A stretch of DNA of 64,000 nt from Vespa crabro (lineage: Eukaryota > Arthropoda > Insecta > Hymenoptera > Vespidae). The stretch's first letter is position 1; every line of letters begins with the position of its first letter. Of the stretch, positions 58,180-64,000 are shown one piece after another. A model generated the notes under the pieces. It was given only the letters and a program-made list of their open reading frames with translations. It made no database searches and was not told the DNA's origin. A program made the translations under genes and the position numbers. The stretch is from assembly GCF_910589235.1 (NCBI RefSeq), contig NC_060955.1:9204497-9268496 (forward strand). Reading direction: 5' to 3'.

Positions 58180-59045
58180 TTTCCACGAAAAGGTAAAAGC
58201 ATCTACTAATAGTTTGAATAATTTATTATTAACTCTTTGAATATTTTTATTATTAAGATGCTCTAGGAACTTGATCGTCTACTCTATATTAGCTTTACAA
58301 ATTTCATAAGAACTATCTATACACAAAAAATCATTCAGGTAAATAACTGATAAAAAACTAAGAAACCTGAGCTTATTTACAATTGGTTTCATAATTTTTA
58401 TGGAACTGTACAAAACAAACAGACAAAACAAACAGTAAGCAAGTAAACTGGTACAAATGACTCCTAAATCAAAACTTGAGAAATTTTCTACTAGCCTTAT
58501 TCACTAGGATTAAAAAATAAGCATCTTCTATATCAATATTAGCCATGAAGGCGTTTTTATCAACTAGATTCTTTGCTGTTTTCAATTCTTCCATTTTAAA
58601 GTGTGACGCTCTAATAAACTCATTAAGTTTTTTAATATTAATTATAAATTTATCAGAACTATCTGATTTCGGTATTAGGAAATATGTTGATACAAACTAA
58701 CTCTCGAATTCTGCATAAGTTTCGATAGCTTGCTTCGCAATTAGCTTCTGTATTGCAATTTCAACTCTAATATATTCGGCAGATGATCATGTAGGTTCCT
58801 TAAGTTCAGAAGATTGAACAGGGAAGTTCTCAAACGAGATATTATAACCCTTAAAGCAATCCAGGATGAATTTATTATTTGTTACCTCTCTCCAATGTTC
58901 AATAAAAAATCTAAGTCTGCCTACTATTTCCTTTATCTTATGTAAATCCTCATTATACTCTGCGTTTACTTCTTTCTCGATATCTGACTCTTTTCTGTGA
59001 CAATCTCGATGATATTGTTGCAGTTCTGTACCTGTAGTTCGCACT
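58180..59045 (-). pseudogene. DIRS-like reverse transcriptase remnant
   Basis: GRLRFFIEHWREVTNNKFIL, KGYNISFENFPVQSSELKEP (58930-58790), SAEYIRVEIAIQKLI, YFLIPKSDSSDKFIINIKKL, NEFIRASHFKMEELKTAKNL, VDKNAFMANIDIEDAYFLIL (58690-58520) and YQFTCLLTVCFV. In DIRS reverse transcriptases (I/V)(D)(L/I).DAY is the first catalytic Asp and FTCLPFGL follows; both are recognisable with changes. Stops and frameshifts throughout. The YLDD region near 58330 is decayed, and RNase H seems mostly missing. Confidence 0.8.
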
Positions 59046-59099
59046 CATGAATTTTCTCGGAAAGTGAGAGCCCACTTGTCTGTGTTTTATAGGTGGGCC

Positions 59100-59960
59100 T
59101 CTCTAGTTTCCCAGTGCAGAATATTTATTAACTATTTTTGTAGCACATGATTTCTCTGACGATTTTAATGTAATGACAGCTTTAACTATCGCTTTTGCTT
59201 CCTTAACTTGATCAGTTAATTTTTAATTATAAAGCCACTCGTCCAAGATACTAGCATCGAAAATTGGCTTTATATCTTTATCTAATATGAGTGTGATAAA
59301 AGATTTTCTTGCTTCTAATTACTGGTAAAAAACGCCTGACAAAACTTTTCCTGTATCCCAGAAATATTTTAACAATAGGGTATGATTAATAGGTTCTGTT
59401 GACACTTCCGCCAACATAGAAATTGCTGCACTCAGAGATGAAATAGCTGTTTCAAAACACAACTTTGTGTTTGTATAAAGTGTTCATCCCTTTTTTTGGC
59501 AATATTAGTGAGGTAACGTCATGATTAATCTTTGGTGCCTCAGTTACCAACTCGCCATTTCTAGAATATTTTTTAAAAAGCATTTTTCCAGCTTCTTTTG
59601 GAAGGCCTTTTTCCATCCAACCTTTCCACCATTTTTTTAATTTCTCATTAATTTCTTATTAATTTTTATCTGAGACTGGAACATTCTCATCCAGCACTTC
59701 TAGCAGCTCATCATCCTAATCCTAATAATATTCATCGTCACCTACGACCTTGCCATCTTCCGAAGTAGTAACACAAGTTTCTGTCTTAATTGACTTGTCA
59801 TCAGCTGTGACTACTGGCGTAGCTGTTGCCGCGCTATTAAGGTCATTTTATCGGATTTATCAATAGCATCCGTAAGAGAGGAGATGTAATCATTTATATT
59901 ATGATTCTCATATTGCATTATGGCATAGCAATTATGGAATAATGCCATTCAAAAATTAAT
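59100..59960 (-). pseudogene. DIRS-like gag remnant
   Basis: Minus-strand pieces: VVTADDKSIKTETCVTTSED, YEDELLEVLDENVPVSDK-like, KKWWKGWMEKGLPKEAGKML, FKKYSRNGELVTEAPKINHD near 59830-59520, and YKTQTSGLSLSEKIHE near 59085-59050. An acidic N terminus, then W...G......LLKKY....... L.APK(L/I)N, is the usual pattern in DIRS/PAT-type gag. Many stops. Confidence 0.55.
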
Positions 59961-60658
59961 ATTTATCTTTTTTGTTCGTATAGAACTAGGTTAAGTTCGT
60001 GTGGAACTAACCCGTGCGAGTTTCATGTGGTAGGAACGCACATAAATTTTTTTTTTAAATCTAATCAAATATGACTGAATAAATCTTACCTTTATCTGAC
60101 TCAATTGACATATTGAACGCCTTTTTGACTATTTTTCCGCCTTAGCCAATTCAGCAAGGTATTTTGCAATGTTGTCAACTTACCTCTGCAAACATCTTTT
60201 AGATATCTTGGCATATCTATTACTCTCTCTTGAGCGTGAGCGAGACCTTTTCCTCGATTTTCTCATAATAGCAAATCGTTTGCGATTTTTAATTTTTAAT
60301 TACTTAAATAATAGCAATTTTAACTTTACGTGTCCGATGTTATTGACACAACCAAACAATATGATGGCATAAGAATTGGCGCCACGTAGAGGAATCCAAG
60401 AGATCGAGAAAAATAATGCTACAAATAATTTAACAAAATAAAATGCTAGATAATCTGTGAAACTTTCATGCATTTTTGTACACCGATTAAGTTATAATTT
60501 TTTTTAATAAAACCTTAATTTTTAATACATTAATCGATGCAGTTTTCACCCTCTACAATACATGTTAATAATGTTATGTCTGAAAATTATTATGTTTTAT
60601 ATTTTACAATATGTGTTAATGTTTCGATATATTTAGACAAACGCGTGAAAGGGTAAGA

Positions 60659-60703
60659 GAGCAAAAGAAAAAGAGAGAGAGAAAAAGAGAGAGACTGAGA
60701 GAG
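60659..60703. repeat. GA-rich tract
   Basis: Imperfect GA run beside the 3' end of the next LINE. Confidence 0.85.
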
Positions 60704-60846
60704 AATGTTTATTTTAGCTTTTTCAGCTATCAGTATTACATCAATTTATGTATTTATCTTATACTTCATGCGGATTATTTTACCATCAATATAATATATT
60801 CTTTTAACATTCTTTGAAATTAGTCAAGTCTTCCACAGCTTTTTAA

Positions 60847-61655
60847 TTATATTGGTAACGCATTATACATTTTCACTCCTTCGTAGAACAAACTTTTTTG
60901 AGATCTTCTTGTTCTTCTGAATTTTATTACTATATCTCCACCTTGGCATGTTATCCGTCCACTTCTTGCTCCAATTATTTTCAGTCTTTTATTTATTTCC
61001 CTCGGTAGTAGATTCTTCACGGCTTTAAAAACGGATATGCATACATTATAGTTCAGTCTCTGTCTCACAGACATAAACTGTAATGTTTGTAGCATGTCAT
61101 TCACCATTGGAGTAGCGATTGCATTGTAATATGATTCTCATCATTCTGTTTTGCACTATCTGCAGTTTATTCAATTCTGTTACGAACAGGGTTACAATGA
61201 TTGCTTTGATTGCATTGTAAACTACGCACTTAGTATGTCTTAATAAATACAATTCACTTTTAGTATATCACTCGATATTCCTTCATCCGTACTCTTCTTT
61301 GTCGGAAGTCTCTTAATTATCTTCTGAAGGTCTTCTAATTCAATATTCTCAAAATAACACATTGCTCTTTCATCTTCCATATCTTCTCCGTTTAAAATTC
61401 TTCTTTCGTTTGGTCTTCCTTTGGAATTGAATTTACTATGTTATTAATACTTTGTACACAGAAGATATTCAATTTGTCACTCGTCTTTCCTCCCTCCGTC
61501 TCATTCAATATCTCAAATTCTATGTTATCTATTTCTCTCATAGCTATTGTTTTTCCTCTAATTATTTCTTTTAATATTTTCCCCAGTTTTCTCGGATCCT
61601 TCTTATTACAATTTAATAAATTTTCATAATATTCTTTTTTCTTTACTTTTATCAA
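60847..61655 (-). pseudogene. LINE ORF2 linker and C-terminal end with the RT missing
   Basis: KKKEYYENLLNCNKKDPRKL, GKILKEIIRGK and LEDLQKIIKRLPTKKSTDEG (61655-61290), the region before the RT. Sequence then passes within about 200 bp to MLQTLQFMSVRQRLNYNVCI, KNLLPREINKRLKIIGARSG and FYEGVKMYNALP (61107-60850), the region after the RT (QR..Y........K...G.LP; S.KS.FYEG...YN.LP). None of the RT motifs between is present. Confidence 0.85.
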
Positions 61656-61689
61656 TTTAACTACTGCGTTTTTTTTACTTGGAACTAAT

Positions 61690-62560
61690 CCCAGTTATCG
61701 TCTTTTCCATTGCCGATTGCTGCACTGTATGCTTTATCTCTATTGTTCACTGCTGTTCTTATTTTTGCGAGCCATTTTTTTCCTTCCCATGATCTTGGTA
61801 TTTTGACTATCATTTTTGATACAAGCAAGTTTAACGTATCTACAATATCATTAACAAACATCTTTGTCTTCTGATTTAGTTCTAAATATTTTCTTTGTTG
61901 AACTGTACTTTTGGAAACTTTTATGAATTCATTCTTACCGATTCTAATATAGTTTCTGGTTTTAAATTTTCTGTGTTTATTTTCCGTAAAATTCTTATTT
62001 GACATGACTTTAATCCATGGATGATCCGTTATTTTTTTCTCATATTCTACCTGCATTTGTACGCTCATATTTGAAAATAGTAGGTCAATAGTTGTTCGGC
62101 TATTCTCCGTTATTCTCGTCGGCTTATTTACATATTGTTTCATCCCTAAGCTTGATATTTCTGATAATAATTTCTTTTTGTAGAACGAATCCACCGTGAC
62201 ATCTATATTGAAATCTCCTATTATTAAACAATCTTTTTTAATTGTTAATTCCTCTATAACATTCTCTATGTGTCATATAAATTCTAAATATGACAAACTA
62301 GGTGAATAGTACGCAATTATCACCCCTTTGAATATATTATCGTTGCTACACTCTAACAGTTTGCTTTTATTTTGTACGTTTTTAACAACTCATATTTAAT
62401 TCCGTCTCTTACATATATAATAATACCACCTATATTTCTATTCTCCGCATATTTGATTATCTTGTAACCCGGCAAGCGCACTTTACTATCTCCAATTTCA
62501 TCAGCCACTCGAGTCTCAAATAACGCTATAAACGCAGGTTTCATTCTGTCCACTACTTGG
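61690..62560 (-). pseudogene. LINE endonuclease (APE-type) remnant
   Basis: KPAFIALFETRVADEI and LPGYKIIKYAENRNIGGIII (N-terminal APE motifs E(T) and G G) at 62535-62400; IIGDFNIDVTVDSFYKKKLL near 62235-62165 (GDFN motif); GMKQYVNKPTRITENSRTTI and DLLFSN; ITDHPWIKV near 62030 (the conserved S/T-DH catalytic motif). A frameshift lies near 62353-62235. Related to EN domains of insect LINEs. Confidence 0.85.
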
Positions 62561-62759
62561 TGTCGTGTCTCATCATTATGGGCTACAAAACTTTGTGCGT
62601 TTGTGCACCATATCGTCTCTTCTTGCTGTAATTGCTACTCTCTTCATCCTACTCTTTTTTTCTCTTGCATCACTCTTTTGTATGTTGGGCACTTCTGATC
62701 GAGTCCACGTTCATCTTCAGATTTGGTTTTTAAACTTAGTGTTTACACATTGTTCTCTT

Positions 62760-63530
62760 CCTCTTTATAATCTTTCACATTATCATTTCCTGCATATTTA
62801 AAACAGATTTCTTCCCTTTTACAATATGATAATAGTCTCAGCATTTGAAGTATTGACTTACATTAATGTGGTAATAAACCCGGCATATTTTCCATCCTAC
62901 GCTGAACTTCTCTTTGCTAAGAAGCTCATCATGGGTTCGTTCATATATTTCTATTATTATTCTACCTTCATCCATTCCTCTTTTATTCCTTTTACTGTAA
63001 TTTTCCTTGGTTAATCTTTTAACGATTTTCATTTCTCTTACTTCGATTTTTTCCATGCAATTCTGTGTTTTAATTGTGTCAAATAATTCGTCATCAGATA
63101 ACTGTAATTCCTCTTTGTTTATATTGACGATCTTTAATTTCGGCTTTTGTTGTACTAGTTCAGTAACTTTGAAGTTCTCACCCATTTTTTCTTGAACTGT
63201 TTGCTTCAATGTTTCTATCTCCTCTTCCCTTTCACATCCCATAATAACCGCTTCTTTGCTGCTTTTTTAACTTCGTTATTCCCACTTCCATGTTCTTGAT
63301 GTCTGCCTTTTCCTTTATTGCCTTTTTGTGGCTTCACTCTTCTGTTGAAAGTTGAGTTTCACAATTATAATCTTTTCTGTCGTCATTTTCTTGGTATCTT
63401 CAATATAGATTCCTTTTCCTTGATTTGTTGGGCTTATACCTCCTCCTTGTACTAATTTTTTTAATTCATCTATTTTGTGCTTCAAACTTTCATCGTGAAT
63501 TCACTCATTCTGTCCATTGTTCCTTTATAT
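62760..63530 (-). pseudogene. LINE ORF1 (gag-like) remnant
   Basis: MGCEREEEIETLKQTVQEKM, GENFKVTELVQQKPKLKIVN, LSDDELFDTIKTQNCMEKIE and WKICRVYYHINVSQYFKC, followed by a zinc-knuckle-like CxxC...H remnant. This is the usual insect LINE ORF1 layout: a coiled, Glu-rich N-terminal part, an RNA-binding fold (VEC...E.ETLK), then CCHC knuckles. Broken by stops and frameshifts. Confidence 0.75.
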
Positions 63531-63888
63531 CGGCTATTAGCTAGTAACTTATCAATACATATACCGATACGTAGCGACTAAGTAATTAAATCTCAGTTAA
63601 TGTAACTGGTTGTAATCGCTAGGTGCCTCGCTAATTACGTGTTACTATGGTAACCTTATGACCGCCCGTTCCATATTCACCAAATGAAAAATTTCGACAA
63701 ACGAATATGTTGATATCACCGTGATTTTGATAACTATTAAATCCTTTGATACATCAAAATGCTCACCACAAGAAAAAAATCACATTGTACTACTTTCCGC
63801 ATTATTATTGAACTTTATTTCATCGAATAATTAGCTCTAATACGGAGAGTCACGTAAACACGTCTGTTGTAAGAGAGAGAGAAAGAGG

Positions 63889-63942
<54 letters not shown>

Positions 63943-64000
63943 TAGAGAGAGCCAGAAAGAAAGAGAGAACTGTCTCGAGTTGAGCCTTTAAAGGACTAAA
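63531..64000. other. Window end: no gene; GA microsatellite
   Basis: Unclassified sequence from 63531, then a GA tract at about 63870-63966. No coding evidence. Confidence 0.6.
63870..63966. repeat. (GA)n microsatellite
   Basis: GA run with several GAAAGA interruptions, GA on the plus strand. Confidence 0.95.

Larger units (their letters stand above)
57004..60402 (-). mobile_element. DIRS-like tyrosine-recombinase retroelement
   Basis: Contains, in minus-strand order, gag-like, reverse-transcriptase and tyrosine-recombinase remnants, the DIRS order. Inverted terminal sequences are visible: left CTCTTGG..CCTGCTAC and GGCGCGC...ATGCCATCAT at 57004-57045, against the reverse complement of 60361-60402 (CTCTTGG..CCTCTAC, GGCGCCA...ATGCCATCAT). 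DIRS elements lack LTRs and carry inverted or split direct ends (family knowledge). Size about 3.4 kb is short for an intact element, so parts are lost. Confidence 0.75.
60720..63530 (-). mobile_element. LINE (I/jockey-superfamily-like) with deleted reverse transcriptase
   Basis: Minus-strand order: ORF1 (63530-62760), endonuclease (62553-61690), post-endonuclease region (61655-61290), then directly the ORF2 C terminus (61107-60847). The reverse transcriptase that should lie between the last two is absent, so about 2 kb has been deleted. Clade not fixed without alignment. Confidence 0.85.

Noticed and set aside
34561..63530. Endogenous viral element
   Set aside because: All recognisable proteins are transposase, copia integrase, LINE or DIRS types. 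No capsid, envelope or viral polymerase signature was seen.

Overview
The window is AT-rich nuclear DNA from an insect, most likely an aculeate hymenopteran (ant, bee or wasp). The evidence is one intron-containing gene with GT/AG splice sites, many (GA)n microsatellites, and decayed mariner, piggyBac, copia, LINE and DIRS-like elements typical of such genomes. The species call is inference. There is no sign of prokaryotic genes, rRNA, a convincing tRNA or CRISPR.

Region 1 (about 1-29,300) is one plus-strand gene, a phosphatase and actin regulator (Phactr family). I assembled it by hand from ten coding exons (335-539, 20078-20278, 21859-22089, 22370-22619, 24462-24607, 26354-26510, 26615-26670, 27538-27641, 27934-28106, 28211-28226). 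All junctions keep frame and the total is 1539 nt, giving 512 residues plus stop. Three RPEL actin-binding repeats and the C-terminal PP1-binding segment are encoded by exons 6 to 10. Intron 1 is 19.5 kb. It holds a piggyBac element with a mariner nested inside it, fold-back repeats, GA tracts and a (TACA)n tract of about 750 bp.

Region 2 (about 29,300-34,560) has no recognisable gene and only simple repeats. It may include a long 3' UTR or be intergenic.

Region 3 (34,561-63,500) is a gene-free graveyard of mobile elements: a second piggyBac; a fold-back element; a roughly 1-kb TG...CA repeat family that looks like the LTR of a copia element; a copia integrase remnant; a jockey-like LINE 3' end; a mellifera-type mariner lacking one catalytic Asp; an R4/Dong-like LINE interrupted by a second LINE tail; three copies of that tail family; an internally deleted mariner; a DIRS-like tyrosine-recombinase retroelement with inverted ends; and a LINE whose reverse transcriptase has been deleted. 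Every element seen carries stops, frameshifts or deletions, so none appears able to move by itself.

I found no undescribed functional system. The points most worth a second look are the DIRS-like element, the nested and rearranged insertions, the exceptional TACA tract, a perfect 26-bp-arm palindrome, and the exon structure of the Phactr gene.
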